A stretch of DNA of 64,000 nucleotides from Endosaccharibacter trunci (lineage in GTDB: Bacteria; Pseudomonadota; Alphaproteobacteria; Acetobacterales; Acetobacteraceae): positions 170,934 to 234,933 of the forward strand of contig JAMSKV010000005.1 in NCBI GenBank assembly GCA_024515975.1, given 5' to 3'. The notes beneath the pieces are model-generated. The model worked only from the letters and a program-made list of their open reading frames with translations. It did no database searches and was not told the origin of the DNA. Both the position numbers and the translations under genes were made by a program. The stretch's first letter is position 1. Every line of letters begins with the position of its first letter. Positions 16,810 to 26,373 of this stretch are shown here, piece by piece.

Positions 16810-19350
16810 TCACCCACCTGTTGCACGACCCTGTGGCGGAACGGCAACAGAAGGGTCTTCCGGCCAGTCATGGCGCGGATAGCGGCCGCGCAGGTCGCGT
16901 CGCGCATCGCTCCAGCCGCCGCGCCAGAACCCGGCCAGATCGCCGGTGATCGCCGCCGGGCGGCCCGCAGGGGATAGCAGCGCGACCTGGAGGCGGAGAC
17001 GGTCATCCGCCAGCACGGGCAGGGCGGTGGTGCCGTAGAAATCCTGCGCGCGCGACGAGGCGGTGGGGACCGGACCGGTATAGTCGATCGGGATCTTCCG
17101 CTGCTTCAGCGCCAGATGGGTCGGCAGGGCACTGTCGAGACGCGCCTGCTGGACATAATCGAGCCTGCGCCGGAGCAGGGCGAGCAGGTCGATTCCGGCC
17201 AGATCGCCGAGGCGGGTGATGCCGAGGATGGCGGGTTCCAGCCAGTCGGACACGCTGGCGGCCAGGGTCTCGTCGTCCAGCGCCGGCAGGTCCGAGCCTT
17301 CGCCCTCCAGGCCGCGCAGCAGCGCGACGCGGGCCTGGAACTGGCGGGCGGCGTCGGTCCAGTCCAGCGCGGTCGCGATCCGACCCGCCGCGGCACGGGC
17401 GAGCAGGGCGGCGGTTTCGGCGGGATCGGCCGGAACGGTCCGGTCGCTCAGGATCAGTTGGCCCAGACGCCGCCGCCTGCGGCTCAGAACCGCGCCGCTG
17501 GCGGGATCGAGCACGCTCTCAACCTGTTCCGTGGTGCGCCGGAGCAGAGCCTCCGGCAAACGCTCCGGGTCCAGCGGCGCGGCCAGGGTGATGCGGGCGG
17601 CATCGCGCACATGCAGCGCCGCCACGGCGAGGAGCTTGCGATCGGCAAGGCGGTCGCCACGCGGCAGCTTGGCACTGCCGCCGCCGGACAGGCGGAACGC
17701 GCCGATCTCGCCGCGCGCCTGGGCGATGCGATCCGGAAAGCCGGCGGCGACCAGCGCCGCCAGATCGCCACCGGCTTCCGCCCGGACGCCGAGCCTGCGC
17801 CGGTAGGTACCGGCGGCCTGACGGATGCGGGCCACGGCGCCCCGGTCGATTTCGGCGTCGCCGCGCCCGGCCAGGCAGTCGATGCGAAGCGCCAGATCGG
17901 AGGGCGGATCGGCCGGCCGTCCGCCGGTGGCGCGCGGGCGCAGCGGGTCGCGCTCTTCTAGAAGGGCGGCCAGATCGGCGGCCAGAGCGGCCTCCTCCGG
18001 TCCGGACGCCGCCAGCATCATCGCCGCCAGCCTGGGATGGGCGCCAAGCTGCGCCATCTCCTTGCCCTCTTGGGTGATGAAGCCGCTCTCATCCAGCGCG
18101 CCCAGCGCCCGCAGCAGCGCACCGGCCGCTTCGAATGCGCCGTTCGGCAGCGGGTCCGGCAAGGGCAGGGCTTCGGGCCTCGTGTCCATGCTGTCGGCCC
18201 AGGCGGCGGCCTGGAGGCGGAAGCCGGACAGATCGGCGTCCAGCATCTCCGGCCGGTCGTGGAGGGCAAGGCTGCGTCCGGTGGTCTCGCTCCATAGCCG
18301 ATAGGCCACGCCCGGCGCTTCGCGTCCCGCGCGTCCGGCCCTCTGCGTGGCGGCGGCGCGGCTGACGCGCACGGTTTCCAGACGCGACAGGCCGCTGCCC
18401 GGATCGAGACGCGGCACCCGGCGCCAGCCCGCATCGACGACGATGCGCACGCCCGGGACGGTGAGCGAGGTTTCGGCGATGGAGGTGGCCAGCACCACAT
18501 GCCGCCGTCTCTGCTCCGGCGGCGCCGGGCGGAGAACACGGTCCTGTTCCGCCGGCGGCAGCTCGCCGTGCAGCGGCAACAGCTCGGCCGCCACCCCCGC
18601 ATCGCGCAGCATCTGCTCGACGCGGCGGATCTCGCCGACGCCCGGCAGGAACACGAGCACGTCGCCTTCGGGCTGTTCGGCGAGCGCGGTGCGGACCAGG
18701 CGCGCGGCGCCGTCGGCCAGATCGCGCAGGGCGGGGATGTCGCGGCCGTGGCGCAGCTCCACCGGGAACATGCGCCCCTCGCTTTCCACCGCGGGCGCGT
18801 CGAGACGGGCGCAGAGCGTGCGCGTGTCGGCGGTGGCGGACATGGCCAGGATGCGCAGCTCGGGCCGGAGCTGTCGTTGCAGGTCGAGGCAGAAGGCCAG
18901 CACCGTGTCGGCATCCAGCGAGCGCTCATGCACCTCGTCCACGATCACGCAGCCGATCCCGTCCAGGGTGGGATCGGCCAGCAGGCGGCGCAGCAGGATG
19001 CCTTCCGTCACCACCTCGATCCGGGTTTCGGCGGAGACCGCGCTGTCGATGCGGGTGCGGAAGCCGACCCTCTCGCCGGCCTGTTCGCCGATCAGCGCGG
19101 CCATGCGCTGCGCCGCCGCGCGCGCCGCGAGCCGACGTGGCTCCAGCATGACGATGCGGCCGGCTCCCAGCCAGGGTGCCGGTCCGGGCGCGCCCAGAAA
19201 GCCGGCGATCGCCAGAGGCACCAGCGTGGTCTTGCCCGCGCCGGGGGGCGCCACCAGCACGGCGTTCGGCCGGTCCCGCAGGGCGTCCAGCAGGGCCGGC
19301 AGCGCATCGGCGACCGGCAGAACGGGGATGGACGTGGATCGGTCGGGCAT
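16810..19350 (-). CDS. hrpB: ATP-dependent helicase HrpB
   Basis: An 846-residue DEAH/RHA-type helicase. Walker A PPGAGKTT has Lys40, DEVH is at 138-141, SATAD near 178, and the C-terminal helicase half shows QRAGRAGRE. The C-terminal HrpB domain ends with the family-specific block YTGPVPTASSRAQDFYG and RYPRHDWPEDP. The length agrees with HrpB (about 820) rather than HrpA (about 1300). Its role is uncertain in most bacteria. It is divergent from the dsbD-like gene at 19416 across 65 bases. Confidence 0.96.
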   Translation of the reverse strand: MPDRSTSIPVLPVADALPALLDALRDRPNAVLVAPPGAGKTTLVPLAIAGFLGAPGPAPWLGAGRIVMLEPRRLAARAAAQRMAALIGEQAGERVGFRTRIDSAVSAETRIEVVTEGILLRRLLADPTLDGIGCVIVDEVHERSLDADTVLAFCLDLQRQLRPELRILAMSATADTRTLCARLDAPAVESEGRMFPVELRHGRDIPALRDLADGAARLVRTALAEQPEGDVLVFLPGVGEIRRVEQMLRDAGVAAELLPLHGELPPAEQDRVLRPAPPEQRRRHVVLATSIAETSLTVPGVRIVVDAGWRRVPRLDPGSGLSRLETVRVSRAAATQRAGRAGREAPGVAYRLWSETTGRSLALHDRPEMLDADLSGFRLQAAAWADSMDTRPEALPLPDPLPNGAFEAAGALLRALGALDESGFITQEGKEMAQLGAHPRLAAMMLAASGPEEAALAADLAALLEERDPLRPRATGGRPADPPSDLALRIDCLAGRGDAEIDRGAVARIRQAAGTYRRRLGVRAEAGGDLAALVAAGFPDRIAQARGEIGAFRLSGGGSAKLPRGDRLADRKLLAVAALHVRDAARITLAAPLDPERLPEALLRRTTEQVESVLDPASGAVLSRRRRRLGQLILSDRTVPADPAETAALLARAAAGRIATALDWTDAARQFQARVALLRGLEGEGSDLPALDDETLAASVSDWLEPAILGITRLGDLAGIDLLALLRRRLDYVQQARLDSALPTHLALKQRKIPIDYTGPVPTASSRAQDFYGTTALPVLADDRLRLQVALLSPAGRPAAITGDLAGFWRGGWSDARRDLRGRYPRHDWPEDPSVAVPPQGRATGG

Positions 19351-19415
19351 CTGGCCTGTATGAGGACCGGATCGATCGTGTCAAAATCGCGGCCGCGCCC
19401 CGCGGGAGAACAAAC

Positions 19416-21545
19416 TTGATCCAACGCCTGCTTGCCGGCCTGTCGCTGCTGCTCCTGTGCGGCGCCGCCGCGCATGCCGCCGAGAGCCAGCCCGCGACCA
19501 CGCCGCACGGGGTGGCGACGCTGGTGACCGACCGCGACGGATGGTCCGCGGGGCAGAAGCTCGGAATCGGACTGCGCGTGAAGCTGCAGCCGGGCTGGCA
19601 CACCTACTGGATCAATCCGGGCGATGCCGGCGAGGCGCCGAGCGTGACGGTGACGGCGAGCGGCGGCGCCACCGGAAAGACCGATGCGATCACCTGGCCG
19701 ACCCCGGAGGCGCTGCCCGAAGGGCCGCTGATGAGCTACGGCTATACTGGCGACGTGCTGCTGCCGATGACGCTGACTCCGGTGGAAGCCAGGGCGGGCG
19801 AACCGATGACGCTGAAGGCGTCGGCGGAATGGTTGTCCTGTTCTTCCGTCTGCGTGCCGGATCATGCCGATTTCACCCTGACCCTGCCGGCCGCGAGCGG
19901 CGATGCGGCGCCCTCGGCCGAAGCGCCGTTGTTCGCGCGCGCCCGCGCCGACACGCCGGTCACCTCGCCCTTCGCGGCGCGGATCTCGCCCAAGGGCGTC
20001 TTCACCCTGGCCGGCGATGGCCTGTCGGCCACCTCGGTCGCCAGCGCCTACGTGTTTCCGCTCGAAACCGGCGTGATCGATCAGGTGGCGCCGCAGAAGG
20101 CGGAGATCCGGCCCGGTTTGGTGAGCGTTCCGTTGAAGCCGACCAGCAGCTTCGATCCGAGGAAGCCGTTCGGCGCGGTGGTGGTGCTGCGCGATCCGAA
20201 GGGCACGCAAAGCGCGCTGTCGGTCGAGGCGGCCCCCGGCGGCCCGGGCCTTGCCTCGGTGGATGCGCTGCCCGGCGCGCCGAAAACGGCCGAACCCGGC
20301 CCCGTTTTGGCACGGACCGGCCTGGTGACGACGCTGCTCTACGCGCTTCTGGGCGGGCTGGTGTTGAACCTGATGCCCTGCGTGTTTCCGGTCCTGGCGA
20401 TGAAGGCAATGTCGCTCGCCCGCCTGTCCGGCATGGCGCGTCGCGAGCAGCGCCTGTCGGCCGTGTTCTATACCGCGGGCATCCTGCTCGCCTTCGCCGC
20501 GCTCGGCGGCGGCATGATGGCGGTGCGCGCGGCCGGCAACGCGATCCCCTGGGGGTTCCAGTTCCAGTCCCTAGCGGTGATCGCCGGCACCGGCTGGCTG
20601 CTGTTTCTCGTCGGGCTCAACCTCCTGGGCGCGTTCGAGGTCGGCGGCCGTCTGATGGGCGCTGGCCAGGGACTGGCGGCCAAGGGCGGCCATTTCGGCG
20701 ATTTCGCCACCGGGCTGCTGGCGGTGCTGGTGGCGACGCCCTGCACCGCGCCGTTCATGGCCGTGGCGCTGGCCGGCGCTTTTTCCTCGCCGCCCGTGGT
20801 CGGGATCGTGGTGTTCCTGGTGCTCGGGCTAGGGCTGGCGCTGCCCTATCTCCTGATCGCGATGATTCCGCGTCTGGCCGGTCTGCTGCCGCGTCCCGGA
20901 CTATGGATGGAAGTCCTGAAGCAGGCCCTGGCCTTTCCCATGTTCGCCGCCGTGGCGTGGCTGGTGTGGGTGGCGAGCCAGAATGGCGGCTCGATCGGCG
21001 TGCTGGCGATGGTGGCCGGCCTGGTCCTGCTCGGCGCGGCAGCCTGGCTGTTCGGTCTCGGCCAGCGCCTGGCCGCGCAGGGCGAGCCCGGGCGGCGCGG
21101 CCCGCGTTTCGCCGGCTTCCTGGCGGTCGCATTCCTGCTCGCGGCCCTGGCGCTGCTGCCGGGGCTGGCGCGCCTGCAGCCCGGCGCGCAGCAGAGCAGC
21201 AACGAACCGGGCTGGGAGACCTTCTCCGAAAGCCGGCTGGACGCGCTGCGCGCGAGCGGCCGCCCGGTTCTGGTGGATATGAGTGCGGCGTGGTGCGTGA
21301 GCTGTCTGGTGAATGAGCGTCTGGCGTTCCATTCCAGTGCCGTGACCAAGGCATTCGCCCAGCATGACGTGGCGCTGCTGCGCGGCGACTGGACCCGCTA
21401 CGATGCCGGCATCACCCGCTTCCTGCGCGCGCATGGCCGCGACGGGGTGCCGTTCTATATCTACTATCCGCCGCACAAGCCCGGAATCATCTGGCCGCAG
21501 ATCCTGACCCCGGCCCTCGTGGTGGACAGCATCGACGGGAAATAA
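19416..21545 (+). CDS. dsbD: Thiol:disulphide interchange protein, DsbD/ScsB type
   Basis: A 709-residue inner-membrane electron carrier. It has a signal peptide, an N-terminal periplasmic domain with a Cys pair (SCSSVCVPDH, about residues 145-149), a central eight-helix membrane domain with the conserved Cys of LMPCVFPVL and ATPCTAPFM, and a C-terminal thioredoxin-like domain with Cys627 and Cys630 (AWCVSC). It passes reducing power from cytoplasmic thioredoxin to the periplasm. The start is TTG at 19416, with GGGAGA 6 bases upstream and a signal peptide right after; no ATG fits. The length and N-terminal domain suit the ScsB-like branch as well as DsbD. Confidence 0.9.
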   Translation: MIQRLLAGLSLLLLCGAAAHAAESQPATTPHGVATLVTDRDGWSAGQKLGIGLRVKLQPGWHTYWINPGDAGEAPSVTVTASGGATGKTDAITWPTPEALPEGPLMSYGYTGDVLLPMTLTPVEARAGEPMTLKASAEWLSCSSVCVPDHADFTLTLPAASGDAAPSAEAPLFARARADTPVTSPFAARISPKGVFTLAGDGLSATSVASAYVFPLETGVIDQVAPQKAEIRPGLVSVPLKPTSSFDPRKPFGAVVVLRDPKGTQSALSVEAAPGGPGLASVDALPGAPKTAEPGPVLARTGLVTTLLYALLGGLVLNLMPCVFPVLAMKAMSLARLSGMARREQRLSAVFYTAGILLAFAALGGGMMAVRAAGNAIPWGFQFQSLAVIAGTGWLLFLVGLNLLGAFEVGGRLMGAGQGLAAKGGHFGDFATGLLAVLVATPCTAPFMAVALAGAFSSPPVVGIVVFLVLGLGLALPYLLIAMIPRLAGLLPRPGLWMEVLKQALAFPMFAAVAWLVWVASQNGGSIGVLAMVAGLVLLGAAAWLFGLGQRLAAQGEPGRRGPRFAGFLAVAFLLAALALLPGLARLQPGAQQSSNEPGWETFSESRLDALRASGRPVLVDMSAAWCVSCLVNERLAFHSSAVTKAFAQHDVALLRGDWTRYDAGITRFLRAHGRDGVPFYIYYPPHKPGIIWPQILTPALVVDSIDGK

Positions 21546-21686
21546 GGCGATCGGGCCAGCGATCCTTGTCGTGGTCGCCGGCCGAGCGCCGGTTGTCGCC
21601 TCGAACTGACAGGGCCGCTTCGGCGCGCCGCCCTTTTCCGGATCTGAGCAAGCCCCGGGCGCGCTCACCTGCGTCCGCCCCGAATG

Positions 21687-21718
21687 CGAACGGCGCCCGG
21701 ATGTCCGGACGCCGTTCG
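21687..21718. terminator. Bidirectional terminator after the dsbD-like gene
   Basis: Arms CGAACGGCG (21687-21695) and CGCCGTTCG (21710-21718), extended inward by CCGGA/TCCGG pairing with one mismatch, followed by GTTTC. It lies between the convergent dsbD-like and lipoprotein genes. Confidence 0.7.
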
Positions 21719-21737
21719 GTTTCTGCGTTTCGCGCTG

Positions 21738-22670
21738 CTACGGCGTGCCGCCGCTGGGTGCGAGATAGCCGTTCGGCAGGCGCAGGAAGCCGGGCGGTGG
21801 CGAGGTGCCGGGGACTGTCGCCGCGGCCGGCGGGGTGTTCTGGGGCGCCGGTTGGGGCGCCAGTTGTGGCGGCGGAGCCAGCTGGGTCGGGCCGGCAGCG
21901 TTCAGGTCCGGAGTAGCCTGGGTCGGCATGGGAGCGACCGGCGTGGCGGGCGTGGGCAGCGTGCTCGTCGGGGCAAGCTGCACCGGCGCGCCGACGGAGC
22001 TGGAGGACGGCATCAGAGCGGGCGCCGTGGCGGCCGGGGCAGCCGAGGGACCGGAACCGCTGCCGGGCGGTGCCAGATTCTGCTGTTCCACCGTGGCGCC
22101 GATCGGGGCGCCGGACGCGTCCAGCAGCCAGTCGCCCAGGGTGCGACGCAGCTGGTATTCCAGCTCGACGTTCATGTCGCTCATCATCTGGTTGGTCAGA
22201 TTGTAGAGCTCGGTCTTCAGGCCGTCATTGTCCGTGTTCGTGCCCGGCACGAACTGGCGCAGCACATGCGCTTCGGCATAGCCGTTATGGCCGCCGCTGG
22301 GGCCGATGATGTCCAGATGCGCCGCCAGGGTTCCGTTCAACGTTCCGCCGGGCTGGCCGGTGATCGCGGCCTGATCGATGGTGAACACGGCAGTCCCGCT
22401 GTTTCCGGCGGCGACCAGGCGCTGCTGCGCCATGATGCGCATGGCGTCGACAGGCTGGACCGGCGACTGCGCCGACAGATCGGACGGGCCGGGCGGCGGG
22501 ATCTGGTCGACGATCTGCACCTGTCCGACATTGAGGCGGAGCTTGGTCAGGTAGTCGTAGGTCGGTGCCTTGAAGGTCGGTGCAGGGGTGTCGCTGCCGC
22601 CGCAGCCGGCCAGAAGCAGGAGGGCTGCGAAGCCGGCCGGGAGCGCGGCATGACGAAAAGCGGCGCGCAT
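21738..22670 (-). CDS. Lipoprotein with Pro-rich C-terminal half
   Basis: A 310-residue predicted lipoprotein. The signal LLLLAGC places the lipid-bearing Cys at residue 23. Residues 30-180 form a helical domain (TYDYLTKLRLNVGQVQIVDQ, then ALDIIGP-like and NQMMSDMNVELEYQLRRTLG) that is clearly protein-like but that I cannot assign. The C-terminal 130 residues are Pro/Ala/Thr/Gln-rich and probably disordered. The start MRAAFRHAALPAG at 22670 shares a base with the stop of the upstream gene (TGATG), showing translational coupling. The two genes should be read as a pair of envelope proteins. Confidence 0.75.
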   Translation of the reverse strand: MRAAFRHAALPAGFAALLLLAGCGGSDTPAPTFKAPTYDYLTKLRLNVGQVQIVDQIPPPGPSDLSAQSPVQPVDAMRIMAQQRLVAAGNSGTAVFTIDQAAITGQPGGTLNGTLAAHLDIIGPSGGHNGYAEAHVLRQFVPGTNTDNDGLKTELYNLTNQMMSDMNVELEYQLRRTLGDWLLDASGAPIGATVEQQNLAPPGSGSGPSAAPAATAPALMPSSSSVGAPVQLAPTSTLPTPATPVAPMPTQATPDLNAAGPTQLAPPPQLAPQPAPQNTPPAAATVPGTSPPPGFLRLPNGYLAPSGGTP

Positions 22671-23770
22671 CAGCTGTTGCCGAGCCCGAGCAGGCGCTGC
22701 CACCAGTTCTGCTTCGGCGGCGCGGGCGGCGGTCCAGCCGGTGATCCAGGCGGCGACATGGTCTGGGCCGCGCGGGGAGCGTCCGTCACCGTCTCGGATG
22801 GTTCATAAGCAGGCGCGTCCTCGGTCCAAGCGGTATGGGACCCAACCGCGTCGTGCCCATGCGCGGCGTGCGCCGGTTCAATCTCCGAAAGCGGCGCCTC
22901 GAACACGGTGCGGGGCGGGTCGTACGGCTCCCCGGTCTCGTGCAATGGCGGCTCGTCCAGGCCGTGCTGCGGCGGTGCCATCATCTCCGGCGCCAGCAGA
23001 TCGACTTCAGGCAGGCTTACGACGCGATCGGTGTTGCTGGCGTAATAGACGATCAGATCGAGCAGCGGCTGATGCGCGCCGTGGCCGCGCGTGAACAGCA
23101 CGTTGGCGCTCGGCACGAACAAGGCGGCGTCCCCCGGCGCGTCCGTACGCAGCAGATAGAACACGATGCCGGTCGCGGCATCGAGATGCCGGAAGCACGT
23201 CTGTCCCGGCAGAGGGAATCGCTCCTGCGCATCCGCGTCCGCACTGGCGAAAGCACGCGCGATCCAGTCGCGTGACAGGCGCGCCTCGCCGTTGCCATAG
23301 CCGGCCTGAAGCTCCTCGAGCCGTTCCAGGACCACGCGTTCCGGTGCCGGCAGGATGCGGTTCACAGCGTCGAACAGCAGCGACCTGACCGTCCCCGGCA
23401 GCATGCCGTCGAACTGGTGCGCCGCGGCGGGGATCGACGCATGCGGCGCCAGCACGCACTCGGTATGGATGGTGCGGATCACCGGCTCTACGCCGGTCAT
23501 CAAACGATCGAAATCGCTCTCGGGCAGGGTCGCGACCGAATTGGCCTTGAAATCCAGCGTTTCGTCATGCAGCCAGATCGCGCTGCCTTCGCTGGCATGC
23601 TCCAGTTCCAGCACGTGCAGCGGCGGAAGGCCGGTCTGCAATCCGCGCGGCTGCCAGCCCGCATTGAACTCCCGGACCGGCTGGCCGTGCATGGTGAGGG
23701 GGTAGAGCGCGCCATCGGCGTCCGCGACCTGATAGATGCCGTCGGTGTGAGAAACCTTCCAGATCGGCAC
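22670..23770 (-). CDS. Unknown protein with Pro-rich tail, coupled to lipoprotein
   Basis: A 366-residue protein with no signal peptide or membrane helix. It opens with VPIWKVSHTDGIYQVADADG, and its main body (to about 250) has a mixed alpha/beta look with FYLLRTDAPGDAALFVPS and LDLIVYYASNTDRVV. The last 100 residues are rich in Pro, Glu and His and end in KQNWWQRLLGLGNS. The start is GTG at 23770, with CTGGAGG 6 bases upstream; codons further upstream look non-coding. It precedes and overlaps a lipoprotein gene. I do not recognise the family. Confidence 0.65.
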   Translation of the reverse strand: MPIWKVSHTDGIYQVADADGALYPLTMHGQPVREFNAGWQPRGLQTGLPPLHVLELEHASEGSAIWLHDETLDFKANSVATLPESDFDRLMTGVEPVIRTIHTECVLAPHASIPAAAHQFDGMLPGTVRSLLFDAVNRILPAPERVVLERLEELQAGYGNGEARLSRDWIARAFASADADAQERFPLPGQTCFRHLDAATGIVFYLLRTDAPGDAALFVPSANVLFTRGHGAHQPLLDLIVYYASNTDRVVSLPEVDLLAPEMMAPPQHGLDEPPLHETGEPYDPPRTVFEAPLSEIEPAHAAHGHDAVGSHTAWTEDAPAYEPSETVTDAPRAAQTMSPPGSPAGPPPAPPKQNWWQRLLGLGNS

Positions 23771-23861
23771 GCTGAACCTCCAGGACCACGAAACGCGGTG
23801 AAAGCTACAAAGGGAGCGGGCCGCCCACAAGGGATGGCCGTGCTTTCGCTGCGGATGCCTT

Positions 23862-24854
23862 CTAACGCGCGAGGCCGCCCACGGTGTCGCGTGGGAAGCG
23901 GAAATCCAGGGCGCAGAACTCGCAGGTCATGACGATGTCGCCATCCACCTGCATCTCGTCCAGATCGTCGGGCGGAAACCCTTCCAGGATGCCGGCCAGC
24001 TTGGCGCGCGAACAGCGGCAGCCATAGGCGAGAGCACGGGGCCGGTCGGTGGCGACGCCTTCCTCGTGGAACAGGCGGAACAGCAGTTCCTCAGGCAGAA
24101 GCGTGTCGTCGAGCAACTCGGTCTCGCTCAGCGTGGCGGCGAGCGCCTTGGCGGTGAGCCAGCTTTCCTCGTCGGTCTCCGAACGCGCCAGACGGTTCTG
24201 GTCCAGCACGGCGTTGTCGAGTTCGCGACCGGGATCGATGCCGCCCTCGGCCGCGATTCGCTCCAGCACCAGCGCGCCGGCGCGCCAGCCGGATTCGGTC
24301 TGGCGGCAGAACAGACGGATGAAACAGGCATGCTGTTCACTGGTCTCGAAATAATGCCCGGCCATGGCCGACAGCGTGTCGCCCTCGATGGAGACGATGC
24401 CCTGGTGGCGCTCCATGTGCTCGCCCTGGTCGACCGTGAACGCCATGTATCCGGTGCCGAGCAGGGTGCGCGCCAGGGGGGCCGGATCGGCGCCCAGCAG
24501 CGCGGCCATGCGTTCCGTATCGACGCGGGCATGGAAGCGCAGCGCACCGGAATCGGTGCAATCGGCCAGCAGCATGGTCACGGGCCCGTCGCCCTTGGCC
24601 TGCAGGCTGAACGAGCCCTGAAACTTCAGTGCCGAAGCGAGACCCGCTACGAGGGCCAGCGCCTCGCCCGCCAGGCGGCTGACCACGGCCGGGTTGTCGT
24701 GCCGCCCCAGCAGCGCCTCCGCGAGCGGGCCCAGCCGCACCAGGCGCCCGCGCACCGGGCGGCCGGGCAGGAAGAACGGCACCACGCCGCGTGGCACCAC
24801 GATGTCGGGCACGTCCGGGCGACTGCTATCGAGAAAAGCGGGAGTTTCGACCAT
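23862..24854 (-). CDS. hslO: Hsp33 redox-regulated chaperone
   Basis: A 330-residue cytoplasmic holdase activated by oxidation. The substrate domain opens with DVPDIVVPRGVVPFFLPGRPVRGR and contains LLADCTDSGALRFHARVD and GYMAFTVDQGEHMERHQGIV. The redox switch is the zinc site with GCRCSRAK and TCEFC near the C-terminus (CxC and CxxC), as in Hsp33. ATG at 24854 (MVETPAF) is taken; GTG at 24893 (13 residues more) is the alternative, with neither having a strong ribosome binding site. It follows argD, argF and a small gene in the same direction, the common alphaproteobacterial argD-argF-hslO order. Confidence 0.93.
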   Translation of the reverse strand: MVETPAFLDSSRPDVPDIVVPRGVVPFFLPGRPVRGRLVRLGPLAEALLGRHDNPAVVSRLAGEALALVAGLASALKFQGSFSLQAKGDGPVTMLLADCTDSGALRFHARVDTERMAALLGADPAPLARTLLGTGYMAFTVDQGEHMERHQGIVSIEGDTLSAMAGHYFETSEQHACFIRLFCRQTESGWRAGALVLERIAAEGGIDPGRELDNAVLDQNRLARSETDEESWLTAKALAATLSETELLDDTLLPEELLFRLFHEEGVATDRPRALAYGCRCSRAKLAGILEGFPPDDLDEMQVDGDIVMTCEFCALDFRFPRDTVGGLAR

Positions 24855-24928
24855 GCGGCACAGATAATGCGCCGGCGTGCGGTTCGCCAGCACTGCCGGC
24901 AGGGGGGAGGACCGGAAACGGGAAGGGT

Positions 24929-25045
24929 CTTCTTTTTCTGTAGAAAAAGAAGCAAAAAGACTTCTGTCCGTTCGGCTCGGAATGTGTGCCGCGCTGCGGA
25001 GCTAAACGGACAGAAGGTCTTTGGTTCTTTCTTCCAAGAAAGAAC
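24929..25045. repeat. Dispersed three-hairpin element, copy D (complete, inverted)
   Basis: H2: CTTCTTTTTCT (24929-24939) with AGAAAAAGAAG (24942-24952). H1: CTTCTGTCCGTT (24961-24972) with AACGGACAGAAG (25005-25016). H0: GTTCTTTCTT (25024-25033) with AAGAAAGAAC (25036-25045). It is copy B read from the other strand. Its left edge lies beyond the hslO start and its right edge ends 13 bases before the stop of the small gene at 25058. It lies between two minus-strand genes, so it may separate argDF transcription from hslO. Confidence 0.88.
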
Positions 25046-25057
25046 GCTTTCTTCTTT

Positions 25058-25368
25058 CTAGATACGCTCGGAGATCTCGTCTTCCAGCGCTTCCAGTTTC
25101 TGCTCCAGCGCGCGCCGCGTGTCCGCATCGGTGCCGAGCCTCTCTTCGAGACCGGAGAGAAAGGCGCTGCGGCAGCGATCGTGGGCCGTGTCCAGATCCT
25201 GCTCCGGCGAGCGCACCGCGGCCACGCAATCGAGATAGGCGTTGCGGAGACCGGTCAGCGCCGGCTCCGACGGTAGGGCGGACAGGATCTCGTCCAGTCG
25301 CGATTCCACCCATCCCGGCGCGGACGGAACGTCCTCGGTGGCGCTGGGCCCGTGCGTCTCGTCCTGCA

Positions 25369-25372
<4 letters not shown>
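25058..25372 (-). CDS. Small conserved-looking protein between argF and hslO
   Basis: A 104-residue acidic protein with no signal peptide. After a disordered start it is almost entirely helical: [20 protein letters not shown] and a C-terminal stretch [20 protein letters not shown] with heptad-like spacing, suggesting a small coiled coil or helical bundle. The start ATG at 25372 overlaps the argF stop by four bases (ATGA); ATG at 25369 is the alternative. Its place in the argD-argF-hslO block suggests a conserved partner, but I do not recognise the family. Confidence 0.75.
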
Positions 25373-26369
<997 letters not shown>

Positions 26370-26373
<4 letters not shown>

